64,000 nt of DNA. It comes from Erigeron canadensis. Taxonomy: Eukaryota; Streptophyta; Magnoliopsida; Asterales; Asteraceae. The stretch covers positions 29,707,516-29,771,515 of the forward strand of contig NC_057766.1 in the NCBI RefSeq assembly GCF_010389155.1, read 5' to 3'. Of the stretch, positions 37,334 through 48,056 are shown piece by piece. Below the pieces are notes generated by a model. The model saw only the letters and a program-made list of their open reading frames with translations. It searched no databases and was not told where the DNA came from. The position numbers and the translations under genes are program-made. Position 1 is the stretch's first letter. Each line of letters begins with the position of its first letter.

Positions 37334-37697
37334 CTCATGTGTGATGGTGGTGGAGTATATCGTAAGAGAAGGACGAACATAAAAAAAAGGTTTATCGAAA
37401 AAATGTAACTATCCATTCAAATTGCAAGGTCATTATTTAGAGGCATGTGGTTGGAGAGTAAATGTGATAGATCATACACATAATCATGATACAGATGATG
37501 TGTATGGTCATGCGTTTGCTAGACGTTTTTCTCTAGCTGAAGAAGAATGCTTACGGAGACACTATTACTTAAATCTGGATGTGCAAAGTATTTAGATGGA
37601 TTGAGAAAGGAATTTCCAAATAACATGTCTGTCATCAAAGATCTAGGCGGTCACATCTTTAATCACACTAAGTGTTACATGAAGGAGAACCCTCCAT
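37334..37697 (+). pseudogene. FAR1/MULE-type zinc-binding domain fragment
   Basis: Translated pieces in shifting frames: LMCDGGGVYRKRRTNIKKRF, then CNYPFKLQGHYLEACGWRV, then IDHTHNHDTDDVYGHAFARR, then KYLDGLRKEFPNNMSVIKDL. The C..C..HNH pattern and the RR..L..EE segment match the FAR1 N-terminal zinc domain used by MULE transposases and FHY3/FAR1 regulators. At least two frameshifts, and no start or catalytic region, so it is a dead fragment. Whether it came from a transposon or a FAR1-related gene is open; a transposon is more likely in this setting. Confidence 0.7.
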
Positions 37698-38400
37698 GAA
37701 CGCTCTTTATTTCAGAGAGAATAAACATGCATACTCTACTAATGAAAAGTTAACAACTACGTCATGTTTGATCCACATCTTGGTATCTATGTAAAACTAG
37801 ATTATTTCTCGTGTAACATTCAGATTAAACATATTAAGTTATCGTTATGACTAATAATATAATTAATAGTTAAAAATAAGACATGTTGAAATTTGATTAT
37901 ACTATTGTTTTAAAAAATATGTTGTATCAAAAGTTGTTAGTACGATACTTATGTTAATTATATCTTTTTGTGACGGTAGAAATTAAATATTGATATAACC
38001 TGCTAAAAGTTTTATATATTAGAGATATTTAGTGACATATTAAATTTTTATATTATCGTAATTTAACAAACATAGATTAAAGATGTTGAAAAATGGTGAT
38101 GTTGTTGCCATTTTTACAAAATTTTTTTTATTATTCTAGGCGTTGTATACATATCGCCAATATCTTTTATTTAAATATCATATATAATAACGATGTAAAA
38201 CTAAATACTTATAACCAATATTGATTAAGTTATATGATAAAAATCCGATATAAACTCATAATTTTATAAAATGTACAACATAAAACAAAAGGAAATAATA
38301 TAATGTAAAAAAACTCTTAAAAAAGTGACTTTAAAAAGTACAATATAAATTTATGATATGTTTTTATTATTATATCATTAAAATAATTACTTTCTATAAT
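37698..38400. other. Intergenic, no gene seen
   Basis: Very AT-rich, no supported frame. Confidence 0.6.
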
Positions 38401-38404
38401 TATA

Positions 38405-38992
38405 AAATATATATGGTTTCTATTTGGTTCGCTTTTTACCGTTGGTTTTTATATATGAAACCGAAAGCCAAATCGATCCGTTTGGTTTCTAGAATACCCA
38501 ACCAAACCTATCCGTTGATTTGGTTTTCGGTCTTCTTAGTTCGGTTTTTTCATTTTTTTGTTTTTGGTTTTCCGAATCGTAGATAGTAAAAGCAAGAGTA
38601 TTGATAATAAAAGAACCATAATGGCTAATTTAATCTAAACCACCAGAATATACCTTTAAATTGATTAACAACAGTAGAAGAAGATTGCATGAATAAGACT
38701 ATTATAATCATGTTCTCGTTTACAAATATAGTGACTAAATTGATACCTCCACATCTTCTTTTTTAATGTTTGGATGAACCATATGACCATGTACCAAATA
38801 TTGACATTAGAACACAAATATATAATAAGTTAAAACATATATGGTTTCGGTTTGGTTCAATTTTTACTATCGGTTTTATAAAACCGAAACCCGAACCGAT
38901 CTTTTTGGTTTCCAGATTACCAAAACCAAACCAATCCGTTTATTTGGTTTTCGGTTTTTGGTTTTTCGGATCAGTTTTTGTTCACCTCTAGT
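38405..38992. repeat. Direct repeat pair of a hAT-like element
   Basis: Blocks at 38405-38585 and 38835-38992 share ATATGGTTTC, CGGTTTTATA.. with AAACCGAAA, and TTTGGTTTTCGGT. The right copy ends TTGTTCACCTCTA, the reverse of TAGAGGTGAAC, a hAT-style end like that of the element at 51825. The open frames here only read the TTTGGTTTT tracts. Confidence 0.55.
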
Positions 38993-39019
38993 ATATACAA
39001 ATATGGAATTTAAACACAT

Positions 39020-41559
39020 GCCTAAAAGGGACGAATTTTTCCCTTCTACCCAAGATATATCGCCCCTTCTGCCCAAGGTAAAAGTCAAAATTAATTAATG
39101 GCGTTGAATAAAGGTTGACCGTCACTAGCAGAAAGGGCGAATTTTCTAATCAGAAAGGGTGAAATCCGTCCCTTTTGAGGTATGATTAAAATCATTTTAA
39201 GGGTATAATTAAAATCTTGTCCTTACAAAAAGGGGGAAAGTGTAAATTAAATAAATACATACAAACCGTAAAACTAATTGCGTTTTCGTATAAATTTTCT
39301 GAATCCATCTCGATACCTAGACTAATTCATTAATTTTCATGTACATAGATAACCAAAAGAGTCGTTTGGGTAGTTGGGTTACTAGAATACAAAACAAGAT
39401 CTTCGAATTATGAAATTTGAGAGAAGCATCCTCGTATGGATGAGTAGTAGTGTTTTGAAGTACTAAAAAACATAAGCCTAAAAAGGATAAACAATAACTT
39501 GAATTGATGAATGCATGTTTTAGTTTTCTTTGCAATTTCTCTCACTAGAAACGAAGCCGAATGAGAGAGAGAGGCGGTGCTTTTGGGGGCCAATGTGATG
39601 TTAAAGAAATGTAACAAAATGAGTTTAAAGAAAAAGTGAGGTTTGATGAAGAAGACAAGAGAGAGATTGGAAAGTAGAATATGGGGTTTTATGGGAGAAG
39701 CCCCTAAACAAGAATGTATGCACTTTGGGAAAAGTTAAAGATTTTGAACCAATACAACTCCTACTTCTTATTGTCTCCTCTATGGGGATCTCATTTTTTT
39801 TCCTCCTTTTCTTTCTTTTATATTTATATAATAATCATTTAAATTGAAGTTATGTTATACATCAATCTAGAATTTATATATTTTCCATGGAAACTTATAG
39901 TTATAGAAGTGTTTGTAAGGATGATCGAATCCTCATTATTATACACAGTATATTTTATGTAAGGTTATAAAGTTTGTATGTCACAAACTCACAATTTATA
40001 GATATCCAAGCTTAGGACCTCTTGAGTCTACAAGAAAATGTAATCACGGGATGAAGAAAATATCTTAAGAGAGAATTCAAAAGCACATATCTATAATGGG
40101 CCGGTTTTGTTGATAAATACTCCAAGCATGTATTAGTGTGTAATAATTGGATGGGGATCCTCTAAAGTTACTTTCAAGTTGTAAACATCTTGACCTTTAG
40201 ATTGAAATCAAAGGTCAACTTTGAATCTTGACCCTTGATTTTAATTCAAGGGTTAGGATTACCAATTTTACTAATAAAGTTATACGTAGTAAATAACTTT
40301 AGAGGATTCTCATCCGTAATAATTGAACTCAACATTTTCAAATTATGAAAATTTACCAATTTATTATGACTCTAATTAGTGCAACAAAGTATTTTGTTTC
40401 CCAGTCGACATTTTCATTTACTTCATTCATATAAGTAAATAAAAGTTGAATCGTATAACCATCATTTTGGTACTTAAAAAAACGCATCTAACTTCTTATA
40501 TAAAACTCTCTCTCCCATTATCACCGTCTCCTAAAAGATAATTCAATTTGAAATATGTCTATTAAAGAATTGTGTTGTGAATATATTGTTAATCTTGTCC
40601 TTAAGACTACATTTATTTAGACAACTTCTAATATGTGAATAAATACAGGCAACAATAGAATATGTTGTAAAAATTAAACAGAAGAAATAGAAACGAGGAA
40701 AATTAACGTGAGTCGTTAAAACATTATAAAGTTGATGATTCTCACCAGGAATTTGATCGCCGGGTCATGCTAAAAGATAAGAACGAGAAAATATGACAAA
40801 ATATCAAAACAACCAAATATGTAAAGATTAAAGATTCATAATCAAGTATTAGAAGCTGTGTAAAGCCCAAATATGTAAAGATCAAACAACCAAATACTGA
40901 AACTTCTGTAAGTTTAGTGCCGTAAAGGCGTAAATAATGAAGACTTGTGTAAACCCATTTCTTATGATGTAATAAGAGGCCCAGTTTATAAAAACCTGTA
41001 TACAGCCCATTTAGTGGCCCACGCAGCTCCGGGCTTAAAACTTAAAATGGGAATTTCACACAGATTGGCAGATGCAATTTGCAACCACCAGTACACCACT
41101 TTACTGGGTTTGGTATAATGAAATTTTACCGTTTAAAAATATTCGCAAGTATTTAAATGATTAAATCTAGCATTATAACACATTGAAGATATTAAAATGA
41201 ATTTCGACTTTAATTTCAAATAATGGTTGTCAGTTGTTCCTAACAATTAAAATTAAGGAAATGATTAATCCTCCTAATAAAAAAAAAAAAAGAAATCCAA
41301 GAAAAAATATAGAAGTTGTATCCTAAACATGTATCATTTTGTCCGACAAAATACCATACAAAATAGAATGCTTAGAAGGGATATAAAGAAATTCTTTGAT
41401 TGGTTCAATAGCCTAGAAATCCTCCTAAGTCCTAACCATGAAATAATGACATATGAAAAAATCAGGAGACAAGATTAGAAAAGAAAATTAGTGGATACTA
41501 CAAGTCACTTTCTAATAGTTTTAGGGAGAATTTTGGGCTATTTATCATTTTTCTTAAAA
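39020..41559. other. Intergenic, no gene seen
   Basis: No gene recognised. A GAGAGAGAGAGGCGGTGC patch at 39560-39600 stands out. Frames on either strand are short and featureless. Confidence 0.5.
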
Positions 41560-41845
41560 CGAGCATGGTACCCGCGCAATGCAGCGGCGGTGGTGGGGAA
41601 GACGGTCTAATGGTGTCGGTGATGGTACTATTGATGGTGGTGGCGGTGTCAAGTGGTGTAGGTTGATGTATTTGTGATAGTAGAAATTTTTAGAAGATAA
41701 GGGCTTAAAGTGTTAATTATTAAAATAAAAGTTTAAAGTGTAAATTATAATTTATTAAGGGCAAAACATAAAAAGTCAAGGATAATTCTGATAATTCAAA
41801 AGTAGAATTACCTAAAATAAAAAGAGGCTATTTGTTTTATAGTTA
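41560..41845 (-). mobile_element. Short Helitron with CTCG 3' end, copy 3
   Basis: Minus strand: the 3' end is CTGCATTGCGCGGGTACCAT then GCTCG|T at 41560, nearly identical to the copy at 14327. The shared interior is GGTGTCAAGTGGTGTAGGTT and GGGCTTAAAGTGTTAATTAT. The 5' end, near ACTATAAAACAAATAGCC at about 41845, runs into an (AT)n microsatellite, which may have grown from the TCTATA start. Confidence 0.75.
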
Positions 41846-42053
41846 TATATATATATATATATATATTGTCACCGATTAGTTTATTTAATATTGAATCCTA
41901 ACCACTCAATCAAGTTTACTTTGAATCCAAACCATATAAAGTCGTCCATTTAAAAAGGTTGGTTTGTTATTTGGATAATAAACACATGGGATAAAAAGTT
42001 ATCTGACGGATATGTTCTAACAATCAAGCTCCTACTTTGTAGCCATAGACTTA

Positions 42054-42345
42054 GGGCGCGTTTGGTTCACGGAATGTTTTTGGGAGGAATGAAATCTTTC
42101 AATGGAATTGGAATTTGAAGGAATGGAATTTGACGGAATGTTTTTAAATTTTTGAAAATTCAAGTGATGAATGGAATGAGATTCCTTCCCCTACCCTCAA
42201 GGAATGGAGATTCCATCAAATAAAGGAATGTTTACATTCCAATGGAATCATATTCCTTCATCTTTGAACAACCAAACACACTAAGGAATGGAATCTCATT
42301 CCAATTCCATCAAATTCCATCAGAATCTGTAAACCAAACGCGACC
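42054..42345. repeat. Tourist-like (PIF/Harbinger) MITE, 292 bp
   Basis: Ends GGGCGCGTTTGGTT and, reversed, GGTCGCGTTTGGTT, flanked by TTA at 42051-42053 and 42346-42348, the 3-bp target duplication of PIF/Harbinger MITEs. The interior is full of GGAATG/CATTCC motifs in inverted order. Confidence 0.85.
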
Positions 42346-43801
42346 TTAGTTTAGTCAACAACTTAAACTCCTGAATTCCAGCCATGGAATTGGATCGGTG
42401 ATACTCATTTTGGGTTTAATATATTCTTCATATTTGTCAAATTGAAGATTACTTTATTTCTAAAGTTCTACCACCAACCACTGCTTTTAAAGCCATTCAA
42501 CACTCCATGTAGCACAACATAATACACTACAGCATGCATGAGTTCCTGTTTTTAAATTCTCAAAAAACAAAGGAATATGAAGTTATAATCTTAAGCGTTA
42601 GAGCGCAGGGTATGGGGGCTCGACCCCAACCCCGAATCCTTGCTTGCATCTTGGTGCCGACCACTCCGTCATACCGCTGCCTTACGTCAGCGACCCTTGG
42701 TTCAGGGTTTGGCATTTGAACGTCGATCAATATTTTTCTTGTGATCGTGTGTTTTAGTAATAATGTATTTCTGGCAAAGACTTGCTTGCTTTCTCCTCTG
42801 CCAATCTTTTTTTACAATCCGATATATACTTACAAATATATGTATCAATGTATCATGTATGTACGTAAATGTATTGTAGAAAGTTATTGCTAGGAAAATA
42901 AAAGGTCAGAGAAAGCAACAACTTTATATTCGATTGAGTTAGTATTTCGATTTAAACCTTGAACTAAGCTATTATCCAGCTATATCAGTTTTATAAACAC
43001 CAACGTGTAATATCATGTTTTACTTTTATTACTTTATTAATGTTTTTTTTTTTTAATTTAGTATTGAATAAAATGTAGTTTGAAAATTGTATATATAGAT
43101 TATTGTTGCCGGTAATTCTTTTTTTTTTTTTTAGTTAATCTCGTCCATCTACAAGGGGATTAATAAACTCGATCCTCTATTTAAATGTAGTCATGCATGT
43201 TGATAATAGTAACGTGATATTTTTTCCTCATCAATCCCATAAATCACTCTTCCAGTTACAACTAGATGTATTATATATATGTATATATTGTTTCCGGTAA
43301 ATCTTAATAAAACTAAAAGCTAACCGTAAGATGTCTATTACTTTTAATCTAGAATGTTAAAATTCGCCTTTAATAAGGGAAGTTTGTTAACTTATATGTG
43401 ACATGTGCTCTTATCTATTATGGTTTTTTTAAAACAAAATAATGTGACAGTTTATGTAATACGAAATTTCCGAGGATAATGCAATGTTGAAGTTGCAATT
43501 TAATAGCAATATTATATATAAAAGAAATGAGCCATTTAATCAAAATTGCATTTGATCGTCACCATTTAAAGTCTTCCTTTAAAAGTGGACTTTGTCTTCA
43601 ATTTTGTTAATTTTAATTTTAAAAATACATGTGCTAATTACGTGCTCATAATTAATATCATCTCCACCGATTTTCAAAGTGAACTAAAACAAATATTTAG
43701 GAAGATTTAATCATGAACGGTTGAGATATACACGCTTATTTAAACTCCATATACACATTTTCCCTCTATTCTTTTCACAAACATATCACTATATAAATAA
43801 A
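42346..43801. other. Intergenic, no gene seen
   Basis: A GC-rich patch at 42597-42715 (GGGCTCGACCCCAACCCCG) differs strongly from its surroundings. It has a short open frame without recognisable features and may be a fragment of a retroelement. Confidence 0.5.
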
Positions 43802-45055
43802 CTAGTGCTTAGACCCCGTGCGATGCACGGACAACCCTAAATAATTTTTCTTAAACTTTATTTTAAAATTGTATCAATGAATATATATAACTGAGTTGGA
43901 CATAATAAAAATATTCTTATGAGTTGATTAATTTAAAGAAGAAGAATGCTAGATATACCTTGGGATTTATTAATGATACACAAGGGCTTAAAACACGTAC
44001 ATTGCACGCCAGAGAGAAATTATAAAATTGATTGCCCATAGTAGGCGCATATAAGAAGGATTATGTTGGTTACCTGGATGTGATAGGTATTATGAATTTT
44101 CTCCCACTTTGATATATAGACCCACGTGGATGCGCTATAACCTTAAATAATTTCTTTAACACCAGTTCAAGCATGCCTGTAGCGAAGTAAATGTACTCCT
44201 ATTATAACTAATGACCATTTTAAAAAAAATTAATGACTTAAAATGCATAGAAAAGTCTTATTTAGCACTAAAATAAACCAAATATACCTCATAATTTTCA
44301 TCACAAATTTGATAGGTTGTTCTTTGTATAAGATTTGAAATTTGTTGATCATTCATTTTAACTCCAATAGCACTAGTGGCATCTACAATCCTAACTTGCA
44401 CATTAAACCTACAAAAAAAAAAACAGAAATACAATTTTACCACACAACTTAATGATTATAGAGTTTTAATATGAAATATAAATATATACCTAGGATTGAT
44501 GAGAACTCCTTCCTTGTTACATGAACAACAAATCCACATTTTGTTGTCCCTTAAAGCATCAATAATGTCGACTGCATCCATGTAGAGATCGATTAACTTA
44601 ATTTCTTGAGAATCGTTCACACATTCCATTGAATACCATAACTGGCCTGTTGGAATAAAACCGATTATTGCAACAACAACCACTTTATCAAACTGTCAAA
44701 ATGAAAATGTTTATACATTAGAATGTTAAAAAGTTAGTTATAAATTTGAAAGAAAGTTATGTTAAAAAGTAATCTAATCAAAAAAGAAAAATTCACAAAC
44801 AATGAATACTTACATATTCGTCTATCAGGATCATCTCAATACTACCTATGTTATTAACATCTCCATATAGAGGTTGCTTCCATAGCCGCAAATTCTAACC
44901 GTTATCGTACATGGCTTATCATTTGGACGCAAATTTCTAATTGAAACATGGTTTAGTGAAGTCATTCTAAAATTGATCTGTTATGTGTTTACGTTTTGAA
45001 ATGCCTTAAAACTGAATGGAAGTGGCCTTATATAGACATAGACATGTAAGAAAGT
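43802..45055 (-). mobile_element. Helitron remnant with RPA-like gene (left end defined)
   Basis: The minus-strand 3' terminus at 43802 is perfect: hairpin CCGTGCATCGCACGG, then GGTCTAAGCACTAG|T. Upstream of it on the same strand lies a broken RPA-like gene, a gene type carried by autonomous plant Helitrons. The promoter of that gene has TATATAAGG near 45030. No Rep/helicase sequence is seen and the 5' end is not found, so the right limit given is only the end of the recognisable part. Confidence 0.65.
44288..44965 (-). pseudogene. Replication protein A (RPA1)-like gene of Helitron type, broken
   Basis: Exon A (44965-44814) begins MTSLNHVSIRNLRPNDKPCT and runs to LWKQPLYGDVNNIGSIEMIL through a one-base deletion at RIC/LWK. 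Exon B (44692-44490) encodes IIDALRDNKMWICCSCNKEG, and exon C (44408-44288) encodes RFNVQVRIVDATSAIGVKM. B and C together form part of the RPA C-terminal OB fold, whose CxxC zinc element appears as CCSC. GT-AG borders are kept and B-C joins in frame. The middle OB folds between A and B and the last exons are missing. Single-stranded DNA binding would be the ancestral role. Most likely a dead Helitron passenger or accessory gene. Confidence 0.75.
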
Positions 45056-45922
45056 AACCGCCACAAGCAATACACGAACGGTTACATATTTAAATTTTTG
45101 AAAATTTGAACTTCTTGAAAGCATAACTAATCCGTTTTCGAAAATTTGAACTTCTTATAAAAATAACTAATCCGTAGACCTTCCAAGGAGCAATATTGTA
45201 ATGATTTTTGAGCTTTCTTTTATTTTTAAGCATGCCACATAAGAAATAACTAACAAATTTTGAAGTGAGATTTATATAATGTAGGGATGCATTTCACATG
45301 TATTTGTACAATTTTACACATTATATCATAAGCTTCGCCAAAATACTTGGATACATTGTTCTCTTGAATGATGTTCATCATCATGAAAATAATCATAATC
45401 AAGTAATTTGTATCTACAATATTTACTTGTCTTTATTGTTCACCGTGTTTTAACTCTCCTGTTTTTATATGCAATATAGGTGATTTTTAATGCTGATGCT
45501 GAAATTCTAACTAAGAAGATTAAACGGTGTAAGAAAGATCAAATCAGGGTCAAAAGTAGAAACTCAATGCACTTTTTCTTAGATGAAGATGGTGAATAAC
45601 ATGTTGTGACTCTATTTATTTCATCATTCTTCAATAGGTATCTGGGTTTAGTTATTCTACTATCTGTATTTTGAGATACGAGTAGTAATTATAGGAGTCT
45701 TTCCTTTGAAATTTTGTCCATCTTTATAGATTTAATACATTATTTTTCTTCATCGTGTTGTATATATATTCTGCCATAATGAAACATGTACGTAGCGAAA
45801 GATTTGTATACGTGTATATCATGCATTTGATATTGAAACAATAAAGTATTTAAGCCCACTGAATATGTAAACTTATTTTTTATGTTTACAGATCATATAT
45901 TTGACATTGTTTCATCAAAAAG

Positions 45923-45958
<36 letters not shown>

Positions 45959-46379
45959 AGAAAGCAACTCACAACTTAAAGGTGTATATTAAAAGGATAT
46001 AGTACGTTGTGATTAATGCATATATAAATTATCTACTCACAACCTAAAGTTCTATATTAAAGGATATACTTTTAACTATAAGAAAATTATTTTTAAGTTT
46101 GTTTCGAGTTCAATATAATCAACTTAAATCATAAACCTCTTTGAAAAATAAAAATCGCATAAAACCCCGTACAATAGATGCAGCCATGATTATATCTGTA
46201 TCAAACATAACTCTGTATCAAACATAACTTAGAACTTAGTGATAAAAAATGTGATTTAAGTAGTAGGTAAAGTTATGATGAATAAATTTGTGAATAAAAA
46301 GAAGACACTAGGTGCAAAGAAACTATCTTTGATGAAAGCTAAGAGAAAATATTTAACCAAAAAGATTGAGAAAGACCAA
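45056..46379. other. Intergenic, no gene seen
   Basis: AT-rich with a long (AT)n microsatellite at about 45927-45953. No supported gene; it may contain the lost 5' part of the Helitron remnant. Confidence 0.5.
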
Positions 46380-46443
46380 ATATAAAAATGTGAAATAATT
46401 GATAATCAAGTGGAACCCGAGCTACGCACGAGTATTGTTCTAG
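46380..46443 (+). mobile_element. Isolated Helitron 3' end, plus orientation
   Basis: CCCGAGCTACGCACGAGTAT then TGTTCTAG|T at 46443. The hairpin is imperfect through mutation. No matching 5' end was found to the left. Confidence 0.5.
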
Positions 46444-48056
46444 TTGAGTATAGATATAGATAAAAGATAAAGATTATAGTACATTATGGTTATAAATCGT
46501 AAAGGACGTTTATTTAACACATTCTCTATCATTAGATACAACAACACTGGTCTTTAGTTATCTATCTTTGTTTTCTTAGGCAAAATTACTTTTTAAATTG
46601 TTGCATTTCTCAATAATGCTTATAAAAGGGTACTTCGTCCTATTATTATGATCGGAAAGTTAACAGATAATACAAGTATTCACTGTAACTCTGTAATGCA
46701 TTTTAATTTTTAAAGTAGTGTAACATGAACTTTATTGATGAACGGTTCATGAACCGATGATATAATTATTGGAACATGAACTTAAAAATCCTAAATTATA
46801 AAATTTTCGTCGTCAGCAAAGGGTTTTGTCATAAGCATAAGTAAAAATAGATTAGCCGAAGGTCACCCAGATCGCCTGACATAATAAACCATATGCATCA
46901 CTTCATAATTTTCAAATGAATCAGCATTAAAGTTGATACAACAATATACCATCATTCTAGACAACTTGACGCAATCGATTCCATCAATTTATTTCCTATA
47001 CTATAGCCAACTCCACATAGTCCAAGTCTACTGCGATGCATACTCAAACCAGAGGAAGTTACTTTTTTTTTTTTTATAAGATACCAAGTTTGAATAAAAA
47101 ACAAGATTTTGATACGAAACAATTCATATTTGGTTATAATAAAAAGAACGAACTAGACTACAGAACAAAGCTAGAGTTGACAAAGCTGACATAAAAAGAA
47201 AACATCACAAATGTGAGGAGAAATCGGGTTAGTGCACCTGCGGGACTGCCAAGTTTAAGTAGGACCAATTTGTGTTGTTTCTCAAACACAAATTTTATGT
47301 AGAAATCTGCCACGCTACCATATTGCCTTCGGTAACCAAGGTATAACCCTACGATATACGAATAGACAACCTTGTTACCTTAAGGGGGGAAGGTAAAATG
47401 AACGGGTTGGTTAATGTGTTCTGGTAATAATGGGAAATTTAGAATCAGAGTCAAATAGCGCCAATTGGGTTGGACCAACCTACTACTTATTTATCCCTTT
47501 TAGATATAATAGCTTATAATATAGATCAAGTATCACATATAATTACAAAAGCTAGATCATTAATATCTAACTTATTTTTAATAGCTACATAAAAGGCTTT
47601 CACATTTCAATACACTAAAGACAACTTTCGACCCGTTAGCCAGTTTACGTCTTTCCCTTTTTTTTGATTGAAACTGTTGGTTTACCCAATTGCACCTATA
47701 TAAATAAAATGGGTAAAAAAATTACATCTTAGTAAAAGGTATCCCTTCTCCTTCACATAACCACAACCATACTCACAATTTTTACAAAGGCATTCATGTG
47801 TGATTCATGGATGCACTTGTGAGTTTATCAGGGTGATAAAGATGAATCTTCCCATTAGTAGATATCCTTTCCATGACACGATTCAAGCATTTCTTGATCT
47901 AGAGAACATTCAGTTAATGCAACAAATGCAACTATTTTTTGGCGATTACATTGCAAAATAATAACTAATCAAGCTAGACTGTATTCGAAGTAATACCTCG
48001 CTAGCACATATGGCTGTTCAAAATCATAGTATCTGCTAGGATTTACACTTGTGCAG
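46444..48056. other. Intergenic, no gene seen
   Basis: No gene recognised. A GC-richer block at 47220-47430 (GTGCACCTGCGGGACTGCC) is unexplained. The 3' UTR of the Maf gene should lie within the last few hundred bases. Confidence 0.5.
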
